Notes under the pieces: generated by a model
Told to the model about the DNA's origin: nothing
The model's database searches: none
What the model saw: the letters and a program-made list of their open reading frames with translations, nothing else
Source: Chania multitudinisentens RB-25
GTDB lineage: Bacteria; Pseudomonadota; Gammaproteobacteria; Enterobacterales; Enterobacteriaceae
DNA: 64,000 nucleotides
Assembly (NCBI RefSeq): GCF_000520015.2
Contig: NZ_CP007044.2
Span: 3,472,001 to 3,536,000, forward strand
Reading direction: 5' to 3'
In this document: positions 26,854 through 34,998 of the stretch, in pieces
Layout of the letters: each line of letters starts with the position of its first letter
How positions within the stretch are numbered: the first letter of the stretch is position 1
Made by a program: the position numbers and the translations under genes

Positions 26854-28338
26854 TTAGTGGCGCACTTGCTGACGCAAAGCGAATTTTAATATTCCAGCGC
26901 TCAGGCTGACCAACAAGGCGGCAGCAATTAATACGGCAATAAATGCTTGATCAAACGCGGAACGAGCCAGAGAAGTCAGGGTTGCTGCGCTGTCAGCTCC
27001 CATATTGCCTGCCAGCCGCAACGCTTCATCAATGCTGTCGTAGGCCAGCTCGCCTACCGGCAGGTTATCGGGCAATACCAGGCTATGGCTGTAGACCGCC
27101 GTCATCAACCCTCCCAACAGGGTGATACCCAGTACGCCTCCCAGTTCCCATGAAACATCCTCAATAGAAGCTACCATACCGGCTTTCTCTTCAGGAGCGT
27201 TAAGCATGATCGCGGTAGAAGCGGCAGTAATGGCACCGCCCAGGCCAAATCCGATAATAAACAGGCAAATAAGTTGCATAATCAGGTTGCCTTGGTACAG
27301 CAGAACGACGCCAGCAATACCCAGAGCGGTGAGAACAAAACCACCAACCAGCATACTGCGTTCGCCATAGCGGGGCATCAGCATTCCGGCTAATGGGCCG
27401 GCCAGCGCAGAGGCCAAGGGAATGGGTAAAATACACAGTGCCGCCAGTAACGGGGTCATTCCCAGCACCAGTTGTAATCGTTGGCTTAACACCAACTCAA
27501 CGCCAACCAGCGCGATCATGGACATGATCGCAACGCCGACGCCGCTGGCAAACATGCGGTTACGAAACAGCGAGAAATCAATCATCGGAGACAGGGTTTG
27601 GCGCTGGCGGCGGACAAACAAGGTTAGAAAGAATGTGCCGAACATCATGGCAACAGCAAAGTCATGCAATGAGAAAGCGGGTTTACTTAACTCTTTCAGC
27701 GCATAAATTGTGGCGACTAAACCGAGCATGACTTGTAGCGAACCGATCAGATCGCAGGGGCGCTTATTATTGCCGCCACAGTGTGGAATCAGGTAAGCGG
27801 CGAGCGGAAGCACCAGCATCACCACCGGTACGTTAATCAAGAATACGGCGCCCCACCAGAAATAGGCTAACAGTGCGCCACCCACCACGGGGCCAAGAGC
27901 TGCCGCACTGGAAGCAACAGCGGCCCAGATACCGATAGCCAGTGCACGTTCGCGTTTATCGGTAAATACATGCCGCACAATGGATAATGTCGCAGGCATC
28001 ATCATGGCGGCACCGGCAGCGAGAAAGGCGCGTGAAGCTATCAGCAATTGTGCGCTGGGGGAAAAGGCCGCACAGAGAGAAGCCAAAGCAAAAACCGGTA
28101 ACCCGGCAATAAACATTTTCTTGTGGCCGATGCGATCGCTTAACATGCCAGCGCCAGGCAGCAGCCCAGCAACTACTAAGGGATATGCATTTATTATCCA
28201 CAGTTTCTGTGACGCAGTGGCATCTAATGCCTGGGTTAAACGGGGCAAAGCCGTGTAAAGGACGGTCATATCAGTAATAATTAAAAATAGTGCGCTGGAG
28301 ATTATTACCAGGATCAACCAGCGATTTTGGGCGTGCAT
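26854..28338 (-). CDS. smvA: SmvA-like DHA2-family MFS multidrug efflux pump
   Basis: 494 residues from the second ATG (28338), seven bases after AGGA; a first ATG lies two codons upstream. Fourteen membrane helices are expected. DHA2 hallmarks are visible: LIITDMTVLYTALPRL in helix 1, GMLSDRIGHKKMF in loop 2-3, and the helix 5 segment LGPVVGGALLAYFWWGAVFL. Overall resemblance is to SmvA, which exports methyl viologen and cationic biocides such as chlorhexidine. The divergent TetR gene supports this. The leader carries a terminator-like hairpin (28350-28376). The symbol is by resemblance. Confidence 0.8.
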   Translation of the reverse strand: MHAQNRWLILVIISSALFLIITDMTVLYTALPRLTQALDATASQKLWIINAYPLVVAGLLPGAGMLSDRIGHKKMFIAGLPVFALASLCAAFSPSAQLLIASRAFLAAGAAMMMPATLSIVRHVFTDKRERALAIGIWAAVASSAAALGPVVGGALLAYFWWGAVFLINVPVVMLVLPLAAYLIPHCGGNNKRPCDLIGSLQVMLGLVATIYALKELSKPAFSLHDFAVAMMFGTFFLTLFVRRQRQTLSPMIDFSLFRNRMFASGVGVAIMSMIALVGVELVLSQRLQLVLGMTPLLAALCILPIPLASALAGPLAGMLMPRYGERSMLVGGFVLTALGIAGVVLLYQGNLIMQLICLFIIGFGLGGAITAASTAIMLNAPEEKAGMVASIEDVSWELGGVLGITLLGGLMTAVYSHSLVLPDNLPVGELAYDSIDEALRLAGNMGADSAATLTSLARSAFDQAFIAVLIAAALLVSLSAGILKFALRQQVRH

Positions 28339-28349
28339 AATCATATCCT

Positions 28350-28376
28350 AAAAAAACGGATGGCGCGGTTGCGCCA
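28350..28376 (-). promoter_or_regulatory. Terminator-like hairpin in the smvA-like leader
   Basis: On the minus strand TGGCGC-AACC-GCGCCA (28361-28376) is followed by TCCG and seven T residues (28350-28356), then directly by the AGGA ribosome site (28346-28349). The shape is that of an intrinsic terminator or attenuator. No gene lies upstream that it could close. Confidence 0.5.
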
Positions 28377-28423
28377 CCTTACGGTAACCCACCGATTTCG
28401 GCAGTGGTTACTGAAGATATTAT

Positions 28424-28443
28424 AAATCCATACGTATGTATTT
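28424..28443. promoter_or_regulatory. Probable SmvR operator
   Basis: A 20-bp inverted repeat, AAATCCATACGTATGTATTT, symmetric except for one base pair, with core CATACGTATG. It lies between the divergent pump and TetR genes, 18 bp before the regulator start, where a TetR-type repressor would control both promoters. Confidence 0.6.
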
Positions 28444-28460
28444 AAAAGAGGGATTTCTTA

Positions 28461-29018
28461 ATGGGGCGTCAACGAAGCATTGATCGTGACAAAGTGCTGG
28501 ATGCGGCAGAGGAGATCGTGGCCACCCAGGGGGCCGCTGGGTTGACCATTGATTCGGTGGCCAAAGCGATGGGGATTTCCAAAGGTGGGGTGCAGTATTG
28601 TTTCGGTAATAAAGATGCGCTGATTGACGCGATGTTTGAACGTTGGGGTAAAGCCTATGATACGGTTTTTGACAGCATTGCAGGCAGCGATCCCACACCA
28701 CTGACTACCGTTCAGGCACATATGCAGGCGACACGCAGCTCTGATCAGGCGTCAAGTGCTAAGGCGGCAGGGTTGATGGCCACGTTGATACAAACACCAG
28801 AACATTTGAACAGCACGCGTGAATGGTATCGCAGCCGTATAGCGGGGCTGGATTTGAATACCGAGCAGGGCAGAAAGGCGCGGCTGGCATTTTTAGCCAC
28901 CGAAGGTGCGTTTATGCTGCGATTCTTTGGTTTTATGGATATTGAGCAGCCAGAGTGGGAAGAGATGTTTGCTGATATGCAAAAGTGGGTACTCAATGAG
29001 GTAACTCGGAATGATTGA
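28461..29018 (+). CDS. smvR: TetR-family repressor (SmvR-like)
   Basis: 185 residues. The N-terminal TetR helix-turn-helix (about residues 7-55) reads RDKVLDAAEEIVATQGAAGL, then IDSVAKAMGISKGGVQYCFG. The C-terminal ligand domain resembles the TetR_C_37 type (LNSTREWYRSRIAGLD). It is divergent from an SmvA-like pump with a palindrome between them, as in known smvA-smvR loci, and probably represses both genes. A terminator follows at 29103. The symbol is inferred from context. Confidence 0.8.
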   Translation: MGRQRSIDRDKVLDAAEEIVATQGAAGLTIDSVAKAMGISKGGVQYCFGNKDALIDAMFERWGKAYDTVFDSIAGSDPTPLTTVQAHMQATRSSDQASSAKAAGLMATLIQTPEHLNSTREWYRSRIAGLDLNTEQGRKARLAFLATEGAFMLRFFGFMDIEQPEWEEMFADMQKWVLNEVTRND

Positions 29019-29102
29019 CCTATCGCATTGATAGCTGGTGACGACAACGCTCAAAGAGTATGGTTGCCAAACAAAAAAGATCTTCCCTCGATGAACCCAT
29101 TT

Positions 29103-29131
29103 AGCCAGCCACTCCGTGCTGGCTTTTTTTT
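29103..29131 (+). terminator. Rho-independent terminator of smvR-like gene
   Basis: Stem AGCCAGC (29103-29109) with GCTGGCT (29118-29124), then an uninterrupted T run to 29131. Confidence 0.85.
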
Positions 29132-29133
29132 AC

Positions 29134-29430
29134 CTAAAATACCTGCTTAAACGGTTTTACCGTGACGTTGGCATACACACCAGCGGCAGCATAGGGGTCT
29201 TGTTCTGCCCAGGATTCTGCGGCGGCCAAAGAGGAAAATTCTGCGATCACGGTGGAGCCGCTAAAGCCTGCGCTACCAGGATCGTTGCTGTCGATGGCTG
29301 GATTCGGGCCAGCAACCACTAACCGGCCTTCGTCACGCAGTGCTTGCAGGCGGGCCAAATGTGCCGGGCGAGCCGCCAAGCGTTTTTCCAGTGAACCGGG
29401 TACGTCTTGCGCATAGATCAGATAAAGCAT
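29134..29430 (-). CDS. yciI: YciI family protein
   Basis: 98 residues, as in E. coli YciI (dimeric alpha-beta barrel fold). The start MLYLIYAQDVPGSLEKRLAA and the active-site-like histidine-aspartate region (ARPAHLARLQALRDEGRL) are conserved. The family (related to muconolactone isomerase-like folds) has no firm role in enterobacteria. It lies upstream of tonB and divergent to it, as in E. coli. Confidence 0.93.
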   Translation of the reverse strand: MLYLIYAQDVPGSLEKRLAARPAHLARLQALRDEGRLVVAGPNPAIDSNDPGSAGFSGSTVIAEFSSLAAAESWAEQDPYAAAGVYANVTVKPFKQVF

Positions 29431-29653
29431 ATTTCACCTTTAAAATCATAATCATAGAACGGTGATGTTACAGTAGCGTAAAACCTGTAGTAAGGGAACG
29501 CTAATCTATACAATTCCGCGGAAATGTGAATTTAAAGTTAAAAAATAGTGTAAAAACCACAAAAAAAGCTAATAAGCGGTGAGGGCTCTCATCAATTTGC
29601 GGGTATTAGCGCCGGATAATGGTGATTAAAGCGATAGTTTGCCTTTCGTTATT

Positions 29654-29672
29654 GAATATGATTGCTATTTGC
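29654..29672 (+). promoter_or_regulatory. Candidate Fur box upstream of tonB
   Basis: GAATATGATTGCTATTTGC matches the 19-bp Fur consensus at 11 positions and runs on into ATTT, a context common in iron-regulated promoters. It lies 37 bp before the tonB ATG. tonB is Fur-repressed in relatives. The match is moderate. Confidence 0.45.
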
Positions 29673-29708
29673 ATTTAAACTTGGCGAACCAGAGGAAACA
29701 GAATCATT

Positions 29709-30455
29709 ATGTCGCTAAAAAAGATGTTCCTTATTCGCCGTTTTTCCGTGCCAATCGTTCTTTCTGTTGGCTTACATAGTGCCTTGGTGGCTACCTTACT
29801 TTATGCTTCAGTAACAGAAGTGCTGGAGTTGCCAAAGCAGGAGGATGCCCCTATCAGCGTCATGATGGTCAATATGGCAACGCTGGCTGAACCACCGCCG
29901 CCTGCTGCTGCAGAGCCAGAACCTGAACCTGAACCGCAGATAGAGCCGGAGCCAGAACCGATCCCAGAGCCGTTGCCTGTGCCAGTCGCGATCCCGCTGC
30001 CTGAGCCTGAAAAACCCAAGCCGAAGCCAAAACCGAAGCCAAAGGTTGAAAAGCCGGTGAAACGCGAGGTGAAAAAAACCGAACCGCGTGAACCTTCTCC
30101 TGTCGAAAATGATTCGCAGGCGAAACCGATTGATAAAGCCTTAGTCAAACAAGCACCTGCTGCGCCAGTAACGGGCAATTCGCGCGAGTTGGGGCCGAAA
30201 GCCCTGAATCTGTCGAAGCCGATCTATCCGCAGCGTGCATTGGCGTTGCAAATTGAAGGTAAGGTAAAAGTGCAGTTTGATGTGGACAGCGACGGGCGTG
30301 TAACAAATCTGCGTATTCTATCGGCGGAACCGCGCAATATGTTTGAGCGTGAAGTGAAACAGGCGATGCGCAAGTGGCGTTACGAAGCTAAAGTGGCCCA
30401 GAATCTGACGAAAACCATTATTTTCAAAATGGATGGTTCAACCGATCTGAACTGA
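29709..30455 (+). CDS. tonB: Energy transducer TonB
   Basis: 248 residues. The N-terminal membrane anchor (RRFSVPIVLSVGLHSALVAT, with the conserved S-x3-H) contacts ExbB-ExbD. A long periplasmic proline-rich spacer has EP repeats (about 70-95) and KP repeats (about 103-115). The C-terminal domain (PIYPQRALALQIEGKVKVQF, then MRKWRYE) binds TonB boxes of siderophore and cobalamin receptors. A candidate Fur box precedes it and a bidirectional terminator follows. Confidence 0.96.
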   Translation: MSLKKMFLIRRFSVPIVLSVGLHSALVATLLYASVTEVLELPKQEDAPISVMMVNMATLAEPPPPAAAEPEPEPEPQIEPEPEPIPEPLPVPVAIPLPEPEKPKPKPKPKPKVEKPVKREVKKTEPREPSPVENDSQAKPIDKALVKQAPAAPVTGNSRELGPKALNLSKPIYPQRALALQIEGKVKVQFDVDSDGRVTNLRILSAEPRNMFEREVKQAMRKWRYEAKVAQNLTKTIIFKMDGSTDLN

Positions 30456-30467
30456 TTACCTCAACGC

Positions 30468-30499
30468 AAAAAGCCGCCTTATCCATTTGGCGGCTTTTT
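30468..30499 (+). terminator. Bidirectional terminator between tonB and yciA
   Basis: AAAAAGCCGCC and GGCGGCTTTTT form a symmetric hairpin between the convergent genes. Confidence 0.85.
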
Positions 30500-30515
30500 G
30501 CTGTTCCACATTTAC

Positions 30516-30941
30516 TTATTCTTTGCAATCGGAGCGGAAATTCGTTTTACCGTCAGGAAGAGCGCGGGGGCTGCCTGCTGCATCTACCGCGACATAGGTG
30601 AACACCGCCTCCGTAGCACGGTAGCGCTGGCCGATAGGTGAAGAAGACACTTTTTTCACCCACACTTCAATATTAACGGTAATGGAACTGCGACCAGTAC
30701 GGATACAGTTGGCATAACAACAGACCACATCACCCACTGCCACTGGCTTCAGAAAGGTCATACCGTCAACACGCACGGTAACCACACGGCCCTCGGCAAT
30801 TTCTTTAGCCTGTATTGCTCCACCAATATCCATTTGCGCCATCAGCCAACCACCGAAAATATCGCCGTTGGCGTTAGTATCCGCTGGCATCGCCAGCGTG
30901 CGCAGCACCAGCTCACCGCTGGGTAAAGATTGTTGTGTCAT
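30516..30941 (-). CDS. yciA: Acyl-CoA thioesterase YciA
   Basis: 141 residues from the ATG at 30941 with GCAGG upstream; a TTG six codons earlier is less likely. It is a hotdog-fold thioesterase with the active-site block LAMPADTNANGDIFGGWLMA and VRVDGMTFLKPVAVGD. It hydrolyses a broad range of acyl-CoAs. The C-terminal tail (LPDGKTNFRSDCKE) is a little longer than in E. coli. It heads yciA-yciB-type order downstream of yciB on the same strand. Confidence 0.94.
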   Translation of the reverse strand: MTQQSLPSGELVLRTLAMPADTNANGDIFGGWLMAQMDIGGAIQAKEIAEGRVVTVRVDGMTFLKPVAVGDVVCCYANCIRTGRSSITVNIEVWVKKVSSSPIGQRYRATEAVFTYVAVDAAGSPRALPDGKTNFRSDCKE

Positions 30942-31001
30942 CACGGCCTGCTTTATCAAAAAGGAATCACGTCGTATTGCCCACGCTAAAAAACGCGGGT
31001 A

Positions 31002-31541
31002 TTACTTTTTTTGTTCTTCTGGCATGTGCCGATAGATGTAGATACCGCTCAATAAGGTAAACACCAGCGTCAGCACGGTCAGGCCAAAGACCTTAAAGTT
31101 CACCCAGACGTCTTGTGACAACCAGAATGCGACATAAATATTGGCCAGGCCACAGGCGATGAAAAAGATTGCCCAAGCAAAATTGAGATTGCTCCATACC
31201 CTATCCGGCAACGTCAGTTCTTTACCTAACATGCGTTGGATCAGCGGTTTTTTTAGTACCCATTGGCTGATCAACAGTGCCAGTGCGAACAGGGTATAAA
31301 TGACGGTGACTTTCCATTTGATAAACAAATCATTGTGGAACACCAGCGTCAGGGTGCCAAAAACGGCCACCATCGCGAAAGTGATCAGCGTCATTTTCTC
31401 GACTTTGCGGTATTTGAACCAGGTAAAAATAAGGGCTAGCGCGGTGGCCGCGATCAAAGCACCGGAAGCCACGTAAATATCGTAGAGCTTATAAAAAGCA
31501 AAAAAAACAATAAGTGGCAGGAAATCAAGAAATTGCTTCAT
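31002..31541 (-). CDS. yciB: Inner membrane septation/envelope protein YciB (IspA family)
   Basis: 179 residues, equal to E. coli YciB. It has five or so membrane helices beginning MKQFLDFLPLIVFFAFYKLYD, which is diagnostic of the family, and a KKPLIQRMLGKELTLPDRVW loop. It interacts with elongation and division proteins and influences envelope synthesis. yciA lies 60 bp downstream. Its usual partner yciC is separated here by an inserted SulP gene on the other strand. Confidence 0.95.
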   Translation of the reverse strand: MKQFLDFLPLIVFFAFYKLYDIYVASGALIAATALALIFTWFKYRKVEKMTLITFAMVAVFGTLTLVFHNDLFIKWKVTVIYTLFALALLISQWVLKKPLIQRMLGKELTLPDRVWSNLNFAWAIFFIACGLANIYVAFWLSQDVWVNFKVFGLTVLTLVFTLLSGIYIYRHMPEEQKK

Positions 31542-31762
31542 AAATCAATCCATCAAAGGTTTATCGGCCGACTATACCGGATTCGGCGGGATCTGTGTAC
31601 TGCGGCAAAGGGCTGATTATCGGTGTTTGGCCACTTGATTACCGCTCATTGTGCCGGAATTTGCATAAACTTACGATTCTCATCGCCAGTGGTTGCTTTG
31701 TGTGGTTTGTACATCGCATAGTAAACATAATAATAGGCAACAAATTACTATGGAAAATAGCT

Positions 31763-33466
31763 ATGCAGTGGAAATCTCTCCGGGCATTAATGCCTGGTTT
31801 GACGCATTTGTTGGAATATGAACGTAGTTGGCTGAAACCAGATATTCGTGCTGGCCTGTCGGTGGCGGCGGTAGCACTGCCGGTGGCGATCGCTTATGCC
31901 GAGCTTGCTGGTGTCAGCCCGGTGGTAGGGCTTTACTCCTGTATTTTACCAATGATTGCTTACGCGATCTTCGGTTCGTCACGTCAATTGATCATTGGCC
32001 CGGATGCGGCAACCTGTGCGGTGATCGCTGCCGTAGTGACGCCGCTTGCTGCGGGGAGCATGGAGTTGCACTGGCAACTCACCATTATGATGACCGCCAT
32101 GATGGGGGGATGGTGCCTGCTTGCCAGCCGTTTCCGGCTGGGGGCGCTGGCTGATTTATTATCGCGGCCAATACTCAGTGGATTATTAAACGGTGTGGCA
32201 GTGACCATCATTGTCGGCCAAATAGGGAGAGTCGTGGGTTTTGACACCTCTCCTGCACAATTGATTGAACGGATTTATGCATTGCCCGGCAACCTGCTGC
32301 ACAGTGATTGGCTGACAATCGCTGTCTCGCTGTTAACGCTGCTGGTGTTGATAGGGGTGAAAAAGCTGCGGCCAAATTGGCCCGCTCCTTTGTTTGCCAT
32401 TATGTTGGCAACCTTTGCCACTTGGGCGGGGGATTTGCAGCAGTACGGGATCATCACCGTGGGTGGTTTCAGCGGCATATTGCCTATCGTCCAGTGGCCA
32501 GATTTTCAGCCAGGATTGCTGCGCGATATGGTGATACCCGCGTTAAACCTGGCGGTAGTAAGCTTTGTCAGCATGATGCTCACCGCGCGGAGTTTTGCGG
32601 CAAAAAATGGCTATGAAGTGAATGCGGATGCGGAGTTTCGTGCGTTGGGGCTGGTAAACATTGTTTCTGCGCTATCGCAAGGGTTTGCTATCAGCGGTGC
32701 CGATTCACGTACGGCGGTAAATGACGCTAACGGCGGCAAAAGCCAATTGGTATCGATCATTGCCGCTGTAGTGATCGCCATTGTGTTGTTATTTTTGACT
32801 GAGCCGTTGCAGTTTATCCCTGTTGCGGGATTGGGGGTGGTACTGATTTATGCCGCCTGGTCGTTGATTGATATCCGGGGTATTTGGCTGCTGCGTCGGC
32901 GTAACGCGCAGGCGTTTCGTTTGGCGGTTTTTACTTTCCTCAGCGTGTTGCTGGTGGGGGTGATCAGTGGTATCGGCTTGGCAGTATTGCTCGGGTTGAT
33001 GCAATTTTTGCGCACCGTATTCCGCCCAACTGAGCAACTGCTGGGGGTCAACGATGAAGGTATGATTCATTCCATGGGGAATAACAATGGCGTGAAGGCG
33101 GTTGCAGGGGTGATGATGTACCGATTCAATTCGCCACTGACTTATTTTAACGTGGCCTATTTTAAGCGGCGTATCCTCAACCTGGTAGACAGCACACCGT
33201 TTCAGCCGCGTTGGGTGGTGGTGGATGCCGTAGCCAGTTTTACCCATGCCGATATCAGTGTGCTGGCAGCCATTGATGAACTAAAACGTGATTTGTTACA
33301 GCGTAACGTAAAATTGGTACTGGCAGGGCGGCGCACTGAATTGACCCGATGGTTTCGCCTGAACCGCGTGGGGCGCGATCAGGATCTGATCCTGGTGCCC
33401 GATCTCTATCTGGCTTTGAAGCTGATTCAAAGTAAGGAACAGGCAGAACCGATGGTAGCGCAGTAA
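31763..33466 (+). CDS. SulP-family anion transporter with STAS domain
   Basis: 567 residues from the ATG at 31763; the frame is open further upstream but the family N-terminus begins near LPGLTHLLEYERSWLKPDIR-type sequence. The signature region ADIRAGLSVAAVALPVAIAYAELAGVSP-like block, split here as DIRAGLSVAAVALPVAIAYA and ELAGVSPVVGLYS, is clear. About 12-14 membrane helices span residues 25-430. The C-terminal STAS domain (about 465-555) includes WVVVDAVASFTHADISVLAA. Likely substrates are sulfate, bicarbonate or dicarboxylates. It is not DauA by position, and splits yciB from yciC. Confidence 0.88.
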   Translation: MQWKSLRALMPGLTHLLEYERSWLKPDIRAGLSVAAVALPVAIAYAELAGVSPVVGLYSCILPMIAYAIFGSSRQLIIGPDAATCAVIAAVVTPLAAGSMELHWQLTIMMTAMMGGWCLLASRFRLGALADLLSRPILSGLLNGVAVTIIVGQIGRVVGFDTSPAQLIERIYALPGNLLHSDWLTIAVSLLTLLVLIGVKKLRPNWPAPLFAIMLATFATWAGDLQQYGIITVGGFSGILPIVQWPDFQPGLLRDMVIPALNLAVVSFVSMMLTARSFAAKNGYEVNADAEFRALGLVNIVSALSQGFAISGADSRTAVNDANGGKSQLVSIIAAVVIAIVLLFLTEPLQFIPVAGLGVVLIYAAWSLIDIRGIWLLRRRNAQAFRLAVFTFLSVLLVGVISGIGLAVLLGLMQFLRTVFRPTEQLLGVNDEGMIHSMGNNNGVKAVAGVMMYRFNSPLTYFNVAYFKRRILNLVDSTPFQPRWVVVDAVASFTHADISVLAAIDELKRDLLQRNVKLVLAGRRTELTRWFRLNRVGRDQDLILVPDLYLALKLIQSKEQAEPMVAQ

Positions 33467-33467
33467 T

Positions 33468-33492
33468 AAAAAGGGCACGCTTTGGCGTGCCC
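33468..33492 (-). terminator. Terminator of yciC, hairpin shared with SulP gene
   Basis: GGGCACGC-TTTG-GCGTGCCC with five T residues in the minus-strand direction. On the plus strand it directly follows the SulP stop but lacks a T run. Confidence 0.75.
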
Positions 33493-33512
33493 TAATGCAT
33501 TTCAGCGGATAA

Positions 33513-34265
33513 TCAATCACGCAACAACATATACAGGCGGAACAGATAAATCAGCAGCAGGGCTGAAATCAGATTGCTCAAGGCCGTCAAGATCACACTG
33601 GCTATATCGGGGGGCAAAACAGATAAATGGCTGACCATAAACAACACCAGCAGTTTAGCTGCCAGCCAGAGCATCATGGCTGGAACAATAACGCGGGCGT
33701 TGGCGAAAGCCAGTTTGCAGCTTAAGCTCAACGAGGCAAACACCCCTTTGTTGTCAGCAACGGAAATCACTGAGGCCAACGAGAATGAGATCGCCAGAAT
33801 CACACCAGGCACGATAAGCAGCGTCAAGCCAATCCAGATTAGTAGGGTGCAGATAAACAGCAGCAGTAACAAGCGTGGCAACAGTGGAGCCGCGGCACCG
33901 ATAGCGCGCAGTGCGCTGGTGCGTTCGCCCTGAGAAACCAAACGGATCAGCGTCAGCACCCCTCCCACCAGCAACACATTGCCTACCAAGGCTGAAAACA
34001 TCACGGCAACAAAGATTTTTAACAACACCCTTTGCTGTTCTGGTGTCATTTGCCGAATGATTTCCTGAATTCCCATACCGGCGGTTGAAGTTAAATCACC
34101 TTCCGTAGCACTCAACAGCTTCAACTGTTCAATATCAGGGCTGAAAGCCTGATTGAGCAGCACAGAAATGAGCGCAGTCAGCAGCGCCAGCAAGAGAATG
34201 CTGACCGATTGATTACGGAAAAAGTTAAAACTGTCACGGTACAACGTGCTGGCCGTGATAGGCAT
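33513..34265 (-). CDS. yciC: Inner membrane protein YciC (UPF0259)
   Basis: 250 residues (E. coli 247), with about six membrane helices. It begins MPITASTLYRDSFNFFRNQS, the typical UPF0259 start. The function is unknown; in E. coli it is adjacent to yciB. The region around residues 120-175 is a long hydrophobic block (PRLLLLLFICTLLIWIGLTL and following). Confidence 0.93.
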   Translation of the reverse strand: MPITASTLYRDSFNFFRNQSVSILLLALLTALISVLLNQAFSPDIEQLKLLSATEGDLTSTAGMGIQEIIRQMTPEQQRVLLKIFVAVMFSALVGNVLLVGGVLTLIRLVSQGERTSALRAIGAAAPLLPRLLLLLFICTLLIWIGLTLLIVPGVILAISFSLASVISVADNKGVFASLSLSCKLAFANARVIVPAMMLWLAAKLLVLFMVSHLSVLPPDIASVILTALSNLISALLLIYLFRLYMLLRD

Positions 34266-34372
34266 GCAGACTCCTTGGCAATTAAGAACAGAGACAAATC
34301 AGTGGGTAATTGTACCCTGTTCCGAGCGGCTGTGGCACCCCGTGAATTGCACAGTGTTGATTTCTTCGGCGA

Positions 34373-34720
34373 TCAGGGCGTGAAAATGGGGAGCGCTGGT
34401 AGACCATAATAATTGCGCGCGCGATCGCAGGCCCGATCACGTTGGCTATTTTCTCTGGATTGGCCGAACTCGCGGCAGGTGCTTGGCCGATTAGGATAGA
34501 TCAAACAGGAAACGGCCTTACCGATGGTACCCTGCAAGGCAATACAACGGGGAGCTTTGCTGTTGGTTCCCAGCATACAACGTAGGAAAGGAGGCAATGG
34601 TTCTGTTAAAGATAAAGGAACCGTGCCGCCGCCATCTTCTGCTTCAGCCCAATAGAATGACACTCGAAAATAACCGCAACATGCACCACAACTGATGCAG
34701 GGATTATTAATTTCGCTCAT
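34373..34720 (-). CDS. YkgJ-type cysteine cluster protein (UPF0153-like)
   Basis: 115 residues from the ATG at 34720, where the family motif starts (MSEINNPCISCGACCGYFRV); an ORF extension upstream is not conserved. Eight conserved cysteines, in CISCGACC, RCMLG, RCIAL, SCLIY and TCREFG, suggest a zinc or iron-sulfur site as proposed for the YkgJ/CxxCxxCC family. The function is unknown. It diverges from ompW across a 278-bp region. Confidence 0.85.
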   Translation of the reverse strand: MSEINNPCISCGACCGYFRVSFYWAEAEDGGGTVPLSLTEPLPPFLRCMLGTNSKAPRCIALQGTIGKAVSCLIYPNRPSTCREFGQSRENSQRDRACDRARNYYGLPALPIFTP

Positions 34721-34840
34721 TTTGATTGCCTGTGGTGGCCCACTCAACTCAGCATGAAGGACGAACTTACTCAAAGGGAATTTTTTTAGCAACCTGAATC
34801 TGAGGGCGTATTTTAACATTTTCGCAATAATCACTGTTTT

Positions 34841-34854
34841 TTGATTTAAATCAA
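34841..34854. promoter_or_regulatory. FNR box upstream of ompW
   Basis: TTGATTTAAATCAA is a perfect match to the FNR consensus TTGAT-N4-ATCAA. It lies 145 bp before the ompW ATG and 121 bp before the divergent YkgJ-like gene. OmpW of E. coli is known to be FNR-dependent. Confidence 0.75.
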
Positions 34855-34942
34855 TTCTTGATTTATTAATGGCTTAGGTGTCCTTGTTTTTGGTATGAAT
34901 TTAAATATTTACTCATAAGATGTGATCTCGATTGGATCATAA

Positions 34943-34960
34943 ATACCTGTTAATAGGTAT
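34943..34960. promoter_or_regulatory. Inverted repeat in ompW promoter/leader
   Basis: ATACCT-GTTAAT-AGGTAT, an exact 6-bp inverted repeat ending 38 bp upstream of the ompW ATG. It could be an operator or a small leader hairpin. Confidence 0.3.
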
Positions 34961-34998
34961 ATTCGTCGAGACTGTAAACCACATAAATGGAATGGATA

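Noticed and set aside
29801..30178. 125-codon minus-strand ORF of glycine/serine repeats inside tonB
   Set aside because: It is the antisense shadow of the proline-rich EP/KP repeats of TonB.
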